Notes under the pieces: model-generated
Databases searched by the model: none
What the model was told of the DNA's origin: nothing
The model's input: the letters and a program-made list of their open reading frames with translations, nothing else
DNA from: Hymenoscyphus infarciens
Taxonomy: Eukaryota > Ascomycota > Leotiomycetes > Helotiales > Helotiaceae
DNA length: 33,291 nucleotides
Reading direction: 5' to 3'
Assembly (NCBI GenBank): GCA_001414345.1
Contig: LLCB01000462.1
Location: 1-33,291 of the forward strand
Part shown: positions 22,153 to 32,369 of the stretch, piece after piece
Position numbering within the stretch: position 1 is the first letter of the stretch
How the letters are laid out: the number at the start of each line of letters is the position of its first letter
Program-made: the position numbers and the translations under genes

Positions 22153-23320
22153 ATGTCGACTACCATTGCTGGTCATGAAGTTGGCATGTCCGACGAGAAG
22201 ATGGCTGTGATGGACAAGAAGGAGAGCAGCAAGAATTACAAGGGCTTTGTGGCGGGCGTCTTTTCTGGAGTGTCCAAGTTAACGGGTATGGACTCTTTTT
22301 ATCGGCGACTCTTTCAATCCCCCTCTCCTCCAAGTCCAAGTCGAGAGCATTGTGGATGGAGGATTGAGGATTGAGGATTGAGGATTGAGGATTGACCGCC
22401 AGACCAATAACCTTCTCACTCCCCCAAAGACCTCAAGCTAACCTCAACCCCCAGTCGGCCACCCCTTCGACACAATCAAAGTCCGCCTGCAAACCTCCAC
22501 CTCCTCCCAATTCTCCGGTCCCCTCCAATGCCTCCTCCTCACCGTCCGTAAAGAAGGCGTAACCGGCCTCTACAAAGGCGCAACACCCCCCCTCGTGGGC
22601 TGGATGTTCATGGACAGCATAATGCTCGGCTCTCTAACCTTCTACCGCAAACTCCTCCACCGAACCCTCTTCTCCCCCACCCTCCTGTACGACTCCCCCT
22701 CCGCCCTCGCCCGCCTCGATAGCCCCCCACCGGACAAACTCCCAACACTAGGACATGCCATGGCAGGAGTAATGGCTGGTGCTACCGTATCTTTCATAGC
22801 AGCGCCGGTAGAACACATCAAAGCGCGTTTGCAAATCCAATACTCCAACGTCCGCTCAGAGCGCTTGTACCATGGTCCCCTCGACGCATTCTCAAAAATC
22901 TACAAATTTCACGGTGTACGAGGGATCTACCACGGTCTTTCAGCGACCCTCCTCTTCCGCTCATTCTTCTTCTTCTGGTGGGGTTCCTACGACATCTTCA
23001 CACGCATGCTCTCCGAAAAAACCGCCCTCTCCACGCCCGCAATAAATTTCTGGGCTGGCGGATTGAGCGCCCAGGTTTTCTGGATGACGAGTTACCCCTC
23101 TGATGTTGTGAAGCAGAGGATCATGACGGATCCCCTGGGTGGAGCGTTGGGGGATGGGACGAAGAAGTTTGCGAGTTGGAAGGAGGCTGCGGTCACTGTG
23201 TATAAGGAGGCGGGATGGAGAGGGTATTGGAGGGGCTTTCTCCCGTGCTTTTTCCGAGCTTTTCTAGCTAATGCTGTGGCTCTAGTTGCTTTCGAGGGGG
23301 TCATGAGGAGCTTGCCTTGA
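22153..23320 (+). CDS. Mitochondrial carrier family (SLC25) protein, 332 aa, two exons
   Basis: Exons are 22153-22285 and 22455-23320, joined across a 169-base GT..AG intron with a GCTAAC branch site about a dozen bases before the acceptor. I chose the ATG at 22153 because the upstream in-frame extension has no ATG. SLC25 carriers exchange metabolites across the inner mitochondrial membrane. The three Px[DE]xx[KR] signatures are all present: HPFDTIKVR (47-55), APVEHIKAR (161-169) and YPSDVVKQR (258-266), each followed by the usual aromatic/glycine segments such as GLYKGATPP and GIYHGLSATL. An extra loop (about residues 120-145, Pro/Ser-rich) separates repeats 1 and 2. The motifs recall fungal YMC1/ornithine-carnitine-type carriers, but the helix 4 segment (FRSFFFFWWGSYD) is unusual, so I leave the substrate open. 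It converges with eL22 downstream. Confidence 0.93.
22361..22395. repeat. (GGATTGA)5 minisatellite in the carrier intron
   Basis: Five exact 7-base units lie mid-intron, between the donor at 22286 and the branch site near 22440. They explain the greater length of this intron relative to others here. Copy number is likely to vary among strains. Confidence 0.95.
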
Positions 23321-23929
23321 GAAAAACCCTTGAGAAAAATCCCTAAGCAGAAGCTACGTGAAGAGGATGGGATTTTACGAGAGAGAGTGCTATAGATTTG
23401 TGCTTAAAAGCATTTGCATTTGGGCTGGCGTCTGGGTTATATACCACTTGGTTGATGGCATGGCATATGTAGCATTACTGTAGACATAACTAGATAGATC
23501 AATCTCAATTCAAAAAAAATATTAAATTATGCACAATTTGAATTGTAGCAGATGCACAAATTCAATTGGTACACGGCCTGTACCAAAATACAATTACAAC
23601 CACTTACCTGAATATTCCGAAGGATAAACTCAGGAACTGGTTTGAAGTTTCGCTCATCTGATTTCAAATTTTGTCAAAGCTGGCTTCTAGGCTTCTTCTC
23701 TGTACATGTAAAAGTACCACAATGGAACAAGTCTCGACTTTCCAACAAGATTCTAGCACAACGTAACGTTCATAAAGTCACAAATCACATTCATCATTTT
23801 GGGAGGAGGAAAGTGTTTTTGGTTGTCCGGGCCCCACGCCTCACAGCTTATCATTGAAGAGCTATTCCTGCAATCTGACCCATATGCACCAAACCCATTA
23901 TACCATCCATCATTTTTTGATTTAGTTCT
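23321..23929. other. Convergent 3' intergenic region
   Basis: Between the stop codons of the plus-strand carrier and the minus-strand eL22. AT-rich patches (near 23505-23530) could serve polyadenylation. Short frames here show no protein motif. No RNA gene seen. Confidence 0.6.
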
Positions 23930-24544
23930 TTACTCGTCATCCTCCTCAGCATCATCGTTAACGACGTTGAAGAAGCGGAGCTCGTAGACACCCTTGGAGG
24001 TAGAGACGACACGGAGCCAATCACGGAGTTGTTGCTTCTTGAGGAACTTCTTGGTCCTGTATTGAGGTTGAGATTAGCACGAGGTTGGAGTTGGGGGGCA
24101 TAACTTGGGGTATGGCGGGGTGTGGGCAACGTACAAGTACTTGAGGTATCGGCCAGAGAATTCGATGTGTGCAACGACCTCAATCTTTCCATCGCCAACT
24201 TGGGAGATCTTGACGGCATCACCGAGGTTTCCGACTCGTCCATCGACCTTGATCTTATCCTGGAGGAACTTCTCGAAAGCGGAGACGTCGAAGATCTTGT
24301 CGCTGGCAGGTTGGGAAGCGTTGATGATGAACTGTGGCCCCTCAATTAGCCCCCGATATCCTTCGCAGATACACATGAATTGGAGTAAAGGGAGAGGATT
24401 ACCTTCTTGGTGACCTTGGCCTGCTTGCCCTTGGGTCCGGATTTCTACATTGAATCTTAGCCTACTGTATCACGCCGCAACCTCTTTCGAGGCGGGCCAA
24501 CAGCAAAGCAAGTTGGTTCATGTACATACTGTTGATGGGGCCAT
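23930..24544 (-). CDS. rpl22: 60S ribosomal protein eL22 (126 aa, four exons)
   Basis: Exons on the minus strand are 24544-24530, 24444-24403, 24331-24135 and 24056-23930 (381 bases with stop); introns are 85, 71 and 78 bases with GT..AG ends. The first exon is only five codons (MAPST) after AAAATGG, followed by a GTATGT donor, an arrangement common in fungal ribosomal protein genes. The product has a basic N-terminus ([14 protein letters not shown]), then the eL22 core: [70 protein letters not shown] and YELRFFNVV, ending in the acidic tail NDDAEEDDE. eL22 is a structural protein of the large ribosomal subunit that contacts 25S rRNA. Length and motif order match the family fully. Confidence 0.97.
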
Positions 24545-24720
24545 TTTTGGTTTTTTGGTGTTGGGTCGCAAAGAAGTATAATCCTGCGAGCTGAGTTTGG
24601 CGCCGAGTTTTTGCTTTTTGGTGTTGAGATTTTGATTTTGAGATGGGTCCAATATTTTTTTCTGTGTTAGTGCCAAGAGTTTGCGTCGCTAATTTTAGCG
24701 TCATTTGATATCACGTGGGC
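24545..24720 (-). promoter_or_regulatory. eL22 promoter and 5' leader
   Basis: On the minus strand the leader is CA/A-rich (repeated CAAAATC, CACCAAAAA). Further upstream are an inverted repeat CGCTAA-TT-TTAGCG at 24687-24700 and the palindrome CACGTG at 24712-24717, an E-box-type bHLH site. No experimental link is visible. Confidence 0.45.
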
Positions 24721-25150
24721 TGGTGCCCCGCTCTTCACAATGCGAGAAGGTTTTGATAATCAGATATGATTGTTTCTGCAGTGCCCTATCAGGGCTAGTT
24801 CCTTTTTTGCTTTCCGGCTTCTGAGAGGTTTGACAGTCATGTCCATTGGAGCAGTGTTCCTTTGTAACATCTGACCAAGCTATCGCGAAATCCTCTTCTG
24901 GGACTCAAGTGTTATGTAAGACGGCCAAGGGCCATGAGCAGATTGTTCAGGGTATCGATAGCCAGGAAGAAGGAGGCAGATGAGGTTCTATGGCCAGGCT
25001 TAAAGTGCGCCTATGTAACATATCTATATCTATCAGGCTAGTAGCAAGATTAGGACCACTAAAACCTTGCGGTTGCTCTCAAAACTCTAGCAGTTGGCTT
25101 GTTTCCCCTAGTTTTTGACTATCGATAGCCTTGTTACTTTTTATATGTTT
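24721..25150. other. Intergenic, nothing recognised
   Basis: Normal composition up to about 25140, then the second AT-rich block begins. No open frame of note, RNA gene or repeat found. Confidence 0.6.
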
Positions 25151-25393
25151 TCTTTAATTGGAATTTGACCCTGGTATTTCAAGAGTTTTTCTTATACTAT
25201 ATAGCGTTTTTAGGTTATATTTATTAGTAGTAATACTGAAAAAGACTAACTATAGAATATATCTATAAATAGTATAACTTATACGCTATCTACTCTTCGT
25301 AAATAGTTATTATCTATTAGTTTCCGTCTATATAGATTTATTCTAATTATAGTGTCTATTAAGTAATAGTTAGAGCTATAGCTTATAGACCTC

Positions 25394-25763
25394 TATAATA
25401 GTTCGCTATTCTAAATTACTAGTATTCGTAGAACTACTAATATCTCTAATACCTTAGAGCTAAGATTATAATTAATCTAATACTTATATAATAGAAGGTA
25501 CTAAAGAGATTAAGGTTCGGATATTATATATTTAGCTTTAAAGCCTTTTATTTAGTATTAGCTATACTAGAAAGAGCTCGGTTATTATTATTATTAAGAC
25601 TTAGTAGTCTTCGACCTCTTATATATAGATATTTATACTTAGTATAGAAGAGAGATAGTTTTTCCTTTTCTTCTATATTAGAGCCTAGTATTTACGTATA
25701 TTATTCTACTAAACGTACTCTTATATACTACTTCTATAATAGTATATATTTCGTACTATTATA
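25394..25763 (+). mobile_element. Family B LTR (370 bp), probable solo
   Basis: It starts TATAATAGTTCGC and ends TTTCGTACTATTATA, the RIP forms of the family termini. Flanking 5-mers are ACCTC (25389-25393) and GTCTC (25764-25768). They differ at two places, each a transition, so an original GCCTC duplication altered by RIP is possible but not shown. It aligns along most of its length with the reverse complement of 3417-3850. Confidence 0.8.
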
Positions 25764-25781
25764 GTCTCTTAAACGAGATTT

Positions 25782-26089
25782 TATAATAGTATACTATCCT
25801 AGATAGCTAGAAGTACCTGCTATATATAGGGTTTTAGTAGTTATTATCTTATATAGTCTATTTTAGGAAGGTTACGTAGGTTTGAGCTTTTATATTAGCC
25901 GAGGTTATTCGGTTTCAGACTCTTTTATACTATCTGAACCTCTTATATATAGTAGCCTACTCCTAGAGTAGAAGAGAGATAGTTTTTCCTTTTCTTCTAT
26001 ATTAGTGTCTAGTATTTATATACGTTATCTAGTCTCGAACGCACTTCTATATACCTCTTCTTCTATAGTGTATATTTCGTACTATTATA
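25782..26089 (+). mobile_element. Recombinant family B solo LTR (308 bp), target duplication GATTT
   Basis: Termini are TATAATAGTATAC and CGTACTATTATA, with perfect flanking duplications GATTT at 25777-25781 and 26090-26094. The first part (to about 25960) matches the short LTR at 12094; the rest matches the long LTRs at 25394 and 3417 (shared TAGAAGAGAGATAG and the following pyrimidine run). It is thus a mosaic of the two subfamilies. Confidence 0.9.
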
Positions 26090-26118
26090 GATTTAACTCT
26101 TATCTTAATTTCTAAAAC

Positions 26119-26220
26119 TATAATAGTACGCTATTCTAAATTACCGGTATTTATAAAGCTACTAATATCTCTAGACTAAGATTACGAATAACTAATACTT
26201 ATATAACTAAAGATACTAAA
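26119..26220 (+). mobile_element. Truncated family B LTR (first 102 bp)
   Basis: It begins TATAATAGTACGCTATTC like the other copies and follows them to about position 100, then abuts another LTR start. The missing remainder is not found nearby. Confidence 0.7.
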
Positions 26221-26717
26221 TATAATAGCACGCTATCCTAGATTATTATATAATAGCTGGATTATTATATAATAGTACTATTCTGAATTATTAGTATTTA
26301 TAAAACTGCCGATACCTCTAAGTAGTACTAATACTCTTAATACCTCTAGAGCTGAGATTATAAATAACTAATACTTATATAAGCGAAGTATTAAAGGTAT
26401 TAATATCTAATATTTATATATAGAAGAGATTAAGATTTAGATATTATATATTTAGCTTTTTAAAGAATTAGAGGTTATATATTTAGCTTTTTAGCTCTTA
26501 TTATTTAGTATTAGCTATATTAGACAAGGCTCGGTTATTATTGTTATTAGAACTTAGAAGCTTCTAAACTCTTATATATAGACGTTTATATTTAGTATAG
26601 AAGAGAGATAGTTATTATTTTCTTCTATATTAGAGCCTTATATCTACTTACGTTATTTAGTCTTAAATATACTCTTATATACCTCTTCTCCTATAGTATA
26701 TATTTTACGCTATTATA
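26221..26717 (+). mobile_element. Family B LTR (about 497 bp), possible 5' LTR of element B
   Basis: It starts TATAATAGCACGC and ends near CGCTATTATA, with the family's internal landmarks between. The first 50 bases contain three TATAATAG motifs (26221, 26249, 26268), the last two separated by a 19-base unit, so the 5' end is duplicated or compound. There is no matching 5-base duplication (CTAAA before, TAAAA after). Since element B coding begins 400 bases downstream on the same strand, this could be its 5' LTR, with the 3' LTR beyond the window. Confidence 0.55.
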
Positions 26718-27119
26718 TAAAAATAATAACTCTTCTTTACTAGTAATAGCCTTTATAATATCTCTTTTAAGCTTATTATTACTTTTTTTGTTTTAATTTC
26801 GATTTAGCCTCTAATTAGACTATAATAATATATTCTTAAATAGCTAGGATTCTAGAGATCTCTTAGATAGCTAGTAATACTAGGGTTTAGTATTTATATA
26901 AATAGCTAGTAAAAATCGTGTTTTATATATTAAAGGATTAGAATATACTAAGTGTTCCTAAGAATCCTAATAACCCTCTCTATATAAGGATTACTATATA
27001 TGATTTAGATAGTTAATAATATAAATAGTTATCTAGAAAACTCTTAAATCGCCTCTTTTACTCCCTCTCTCTAATTTAATATTTAATATATTAGAATCTA
27101 GAGTAACCCTAGGTCTCTC
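26718..27119 (+). other. Presumed leader of element B
   Basis: AT-rich, without a coherent frame. It has two TATA-like stretches (ATTTATATAAATAG near 26892, TCTATATAAGG near 26981). I could not identify a primer binding site; RIP would have obscured it. An additional LTR of another family hidden here is possible. Confidence 0.3.
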
Positions 27120-28600
27120 CTAAGCTCTACTCTTAAGCATAGAGCCCTCTTTTAAGTAATAAAGTTAAGCCTTTATTAAAAGGTCCTTAACTTAGTACTA
27201 TAGCCCTAAGAATACTAAGAAGCCTAAGAATAATAAAGGTAAAGGCTCTATACCTAGAAGCTAGAGAGATTAATAGGACTTCTCTAATATAGATAAGATA
27301 TAAGGTATAATCTAAGCTATAAAGGTTAAAGATTAAGAAAAAGAATAGAAAATTTTAAAGTAAGATAATTAGATTACTTAATTATTAGACCTAGTATAGT
27401 AAATAAGTTAATAACTACTAAATAATAACTATAGTCTAAGTCTTATCTAACCTATATAAACACTACCTTCTATCTCTTTAAACTATTATTAAAGACGAGA
27501 CCCTACTTCTAATATTCCTTCTTTATAATAACCTTCTCTATATCTATAATTTAAAAGTACCTTAAAAGCCCTTTAATCTATTAAAAGTAAAATTATAGAG
27601 AAAATTAAACCTTTAAATAATAGTACTTTACCTACTTATAAGTAATAGAAGATATTTATATATAATAGACTTTAAGTAAACGCTAACTATTACTATATAT
27701 CTAAAACTTATAAAGCCCTTATTTAGGAAATAACTATAAAACTTACTAGGAACTACTTAGAGCCTTAATATAAGTCTAATTTAAGTAATATAGCTTTTAA
27801 AGATTAATAAGATATAATTAAACTTCTCGATTCCTACTTCTTAACTAGTTATAAGAAGGAGGATACTTAGAATAAATTTTAAGTCTTATAAATAGGTAGA
27901 AAGGGTTATATAAAGGAAACTTTTTCGGATTTTAGAGCACGCTTCTTAAGTATAGCTATACTTAGAGGAATACTAGAGTTAGAAAGATTCTACTTAATAT
28001 AGAATAAGATTACGTTATAGCTCTAAGATAGCTCTACTTTAACTAAGAGAGATTAGAATTATAATTTTAATAAAATAGTAGTATATCTTTTAGCTTTAGA
28101 TAAAGAGAAGCGTTAAAATATAGAGTTATCTATAACTAGTACTATAGTTAAACTAATTAGTATAACCTTATTATTTAAAAAGATAAGTACTTTTTAATTC
28201 TTATCTAGCTCTACTTTAAAAACCTCTCTACTCTTATATAGACTTAATCCTATATCTTAGAAGATTTTATAAACTCTTAAACTATTTTCTACTAGTAAAA
28301 AATTAAAGACTATATTAATAAACTAAGTCTCTATTAGTATAAATTATTACTATTATAGTAAACTTAGGCATTTTAAACCTAATTACTCTAATCTTCCTAC
28401 TATTAATAAAATAGATAACTAACCTAAAAAAGAATAACCTTCTAAAGAGTACTCTAACTCTAAGCTAAGCTAGAAGGAAAATAAAGAGGCTTAGATAAAA
28501 ATTCCTTCCTAAGCCTATATAAATATAATCTAGCTAGACTTAATCTTTCTAAGCTTATAAGAGGAAAATAATTCCTTATAAATACTACTCTTAGTATATA
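27120..28600 (+). pseudogene. Element B Gag with mutated zinc knuckle
   Basis: A plus-strand frame (codon starts of remainder 1 modulo 3) is coherent from about 27120 to at least 28500, with only TAA/TAG stops. The middle has the retrotransposon Gag pattern FSDFRARFLS (about 27925) and later SLLLYRLNP. At 28345-28386 a CX2CX4HX4C knuckle is recognisable with all three Cys turned into Tyr (TGY to TAY), the His kept at 28369-28371 and the preceding Gly now Arg. Gag packages the element RNA into virus-like particles. The start is approximate. Confidence 0.8.
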
Positions 28601-31600
28601 AGGATATAGTATTAAAATATAAGCTTTAGTAGATATAAGAGTAAATAGGTACCTATTTCTAAATCAGCCCCTAGCTCTATACTTATCTAAGTTAATAGGT
28701 TTAAAGATTTAAAGATTACTATATATAGTATCTATTTATAGATATAATAATAGTACTAAAAGCTAAGTAAATTAGTTTATATAACTATATCTAAATATTA
28801 ATAAACGTTATATTCTTAACTACCTCTTTATTATCCTAGACCTTAGATAGTAAGACCTAATTATTAATAATAAATAGTTAAACTACTTTAAAGTCCTTCT
28901 TAATCTCTTAAAGAGCTAGATTATTTAGCTAGCTAATTACCTTCTAACTCTTTACTATAGTAAGGAAATTTTACTTTCTCTTTCTAGCTAGAACTAGAAA
29001 CCCTTTTTAAATTACTAGTTAGATATAAATTAAAGAGAATATACTATCTAGTAATAAGAAAGATATAAAAAGAGTAGACTTATAAATATAGCTAAGCTAT
29101 TATTTCTATTTATAATAATACCTCTTAAAATTTTAATATCTGACTTTAGTCTAAAGCTTTTATAAACTACTAGTATAGCCTTAAAAGGCTAGACCTTATA
29201 CTCCTTTATTTATAAAATAAGTATAAACGTAATATATTATAATATAAAATAGTCTAATTTAGAATTTTACATAATAAGCCTCTATAAGCTAGATTAGGTT
29301 ATTAATAAGAGATTAGCCCCTCTCTAAGATAATAATAAGATAAGAGCTCTAATATAAGCCTAACTCTTAAAGTATTACTTATCTTATAAAGACATATTCT
29401 TAAAAGTAGCTTCTAATAAGCTCTCTCTTTACTAAGAATATAATTATAAGATTACTTTAAATAAGCTACTTCTTAACTCCTTTTCGCCTTTATATTAATA
29501 GTTAACTATAAAGCTTAAAGCTATAAAGGAGTATCTTATAAAGAATCTAGACAAAGGGTTTATTATTAATAGTAATAGCTCTTTCACCTCTCTAATACTC
29601 TTTATTAAAAAGGCTAATAGTAATAAGTTATAGTTCTATATTAATTATAGAAAGCTAAACGCTCTAACCTAAAACAATCTCTACCTAATCTCTTATATTA
29701 ATAAGCTCTTTTCTAGAATAAGAATAGCTAAAATCTTTACTAAATTAGATATTAGATAAGCTTTCTATTATATCTAAATAGACCTTAAATTAGAAGAGAT
29801 AACTATATTTAAAACTAGGTATAGTATATATAAATATAAAGTCCTCTCTTTTAGACTCTATAATAGCTCTACTACCTATTAATATTATATAAACAACGTC
29901 TTAATCAACTATCTAGATAACTTCTATATTACCTACTTAGATAATATTTTAATTTATTTAAATACTATTAAAGAATATAAGGAATAGGTTAAGAAGGTTC
30001 TAAATCGGCTCTAAGAAGTAGGACTTTAGGTAGATATTAAGAAAAGCAAATTTAGTATTACTAGAGTTAAATACTTAGGATTTATCTTAACTATAAAAAG
30101 ACTTAAAGTTAACTTTAAAAAAGTAGAGCCTTTATAAAACTAGGTCTAATCTAATACTATAATAAGTATAAAGTCTTATCTAGAGTTTATAAGATTCTAT
30201 AAATAATTTATTAAAGGTTATACTAAAATCGCTAAACCCTTAACTATAATAATATACTTTATAGAGCTATTTCTATAAATACCTAAATATAATAAAGCCT
30301 TTAAAGTACTAAGGACCTAGCTACTTACTATATAAACCTTATACTACTTTAACTCTAATTATAATATAAAGGTAGAAATAGACTCTTTAGAAGGAGTAAT
30401 AGCTAGTATATTCTTATAATAATATAATAGCCTTTAGTACCTTATTAGGTTCTACTTATATATCCTAGTTAGCTATAAATCGAATTAGAAGATCTATAAT
30501 AAAGAACTATCTACTATTATAGAAGCTTTTAAGAAATAGTACCTTAAACTTATATTATATTAGAAGTATATTAATATATATTTAGACTATAGATTATTAG
30601 AATACTTTATAATAACTAAGCTACTTATAGCTAAGTAAGTCTAATAGATAGAGTTTTTATTAGACTTTAACTTTTAGATCTAATTTATATCTAAGAAGAG
30701 TAATTAAAAAGTAAATATATTAACTTAATATAAATAAGACCTAAAAACCTATAATTAAGCTAAATTAGATAGCTACTCTTATACTCTCTTAAGACCTAAT
30801 TAGTTAAACCCTTAAATTAACACTAAACTTACTTAGATCTTTTTATAAGAATAGTCTATATCTTTTAATATAATAGATATTATTCTAGAGTTAAGTTTAG
30901 ATATAATTTAGAAGTTAAAAGAAGATAACCTATACTCCTTTTAGAAAGAATATTATAAACTTCTAGATAGATACTCTATCTTACTAGATAATTTACTCCT
31001 TTTTAAGAATCGACTTTACGTTTAAAGGAATACTAAACTCTATATAAAGCTAATTAGAGAAGTCTATAACTAAGTATCTAGTACTTATCTAAGTATAAAA
31101 AAGATATACTAGTTATTAGTATAATACTACTACTAAGTTAGACTAGGTTTAAACTATAAGAGGTATATAGAGAATTATTAAGCTTATAAATACTTCTATC
31201 TTTAATAAACTAAGTAATAAGGCTTTCTTTACCCTCTACCTATACCTAACTATTCTATATAACATTTATATATAGATTTTAAATCATTCTTAAAAGATAA
31301 ACACAGATTTAACACTATACTAGTATTTATTAACTAACTTAGAAAGGATTTAGTATTAATACTCTACTACTTAACTATAGATACTAAAAGCTTAGTTAAA
31401 CTCTTTATTTAATAGATTTACTATTTTAGTTACTACTTTAAATTAATTACGTTTAATTAAAGACCTTAATTTATATTATTATTTTAGACTAAATTCTATT
31501 AAATAATTAGTATTAAGCTTAAGCTTAGTACTACTTACTATAAATAAATAGATAAATAGATAGAGATAATAAACTAATATATTAATTAGAGACTAAGGCC

Positions 31601-32350
31601 CTTTATAAAAAACTACTAAGATAACTAAAGTAAATTAATCCCTCTTATAAATAGAGTATAAATTATACTTCTATACTTATCTATTAGTATAACCCCTTAT
31701 TAGCTTAAGTTTAGACTTAACCTAAAGACTTTATAAGACTAGAATATACTAAAGACGTCTATTCTCTAGAAACGTCTTAACTATAATAAGGTAGTAAAAG
31801 TAGCCTAATATATATACTCTACTTAAGAGATAGTTAAAAATAATATAAGTAAAGCCTAGAAAAGAATAGAGAATAATATAAATTAATACTAAAGAGCTAT
31901 TAACTAGGACGTTAGAGATAAAGTCTACTTATCTATTAAGAATCTTAAGATAAATCGTCTTAGCTAAAAGCTTACTAAACAGTAGATAAGACCTTTTAAA
32001 ATACTAGATTATATAAAACACTCTTATAAGCTAAAACTTTTAAAAAGATTATTAATTTATAATGTTTTTACCTCTAATATACTTTTAAAGGACCTAAACA
32101 CCCTCTTACTAAGATAAGAGGCTCTAGAGCTTCTACTAGATATTATTAAAGGTATATAAGAATAAGAAGTTTAAGAAATACTTAGTAGTAGGCTTTTTAG
32201 AAAATAGCTATAATATTAAGTAAAATAGGTTAGATATAATTTAGATCCTACTTAGTATCTTATAGATAATTTTTAAAGTTTACTATATTATCTAAAAGAC
32301 TTTTATACTAAATATCTAGAAAAGCTAAGACTACTCTAATACTTCTCTAA
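28600..32350 (+). pseudogene. Element B Pol (Ty3/Gypsy chromovirus), RIP-inactivated
   Basis: One frame (codon starts at multiples of 3) holds for about 3.7 kb. Protease: ALVDIRVN at 28623-28646, where the DTGA active site has become DIRV. Reverse transcriptase: YRKLNALT at 29646, FTKLDIR, YKYKVLSFRLYNS and the YLDD box as YLDN at 29934-29945, then KYLGFIL near 30070. RNase H: YNKELSTIIEAFKK near 30500 and LDYRLLEYF near 30582. Integrase: the zinc-finger Cys are Tyr near 31170, and the core includes GFLYPLPIPN (31220) and RPQFILLF (31465). A chromodomain follows at about 32214-32280: Y-VK-VRYNLDPT-YLIDNF, dashes being stops expected to be Gln or Trp. Absence of frame changes shows that RIP alone disabled it. 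The true C-terminus cannot be fixed. Confidence 0.92.
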
Positions 32351-32369
32351 ATAGCTTAATATATAGGAA

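Noticed and set aside
23851..24349. Long frames overlapping eL22 on both strands
   Set aside because: The eL22 exon structure explains the region fully; the frames run through its introns or in the wrong phase.
24519..24530. CATGTACATACT shared with the divergent promoter palindrome
   Set aside because: At eL22 it is the 5' splice site region (GTATGTACATG on the minus strand), so the match is probably coincidence.
24462..24704. Minus-strand frame starting MTLKLATQ upstream of eL22
   Set aside because: It lies in the eL22 promoter, first exon and first intron, in a different frame, and has no motif.
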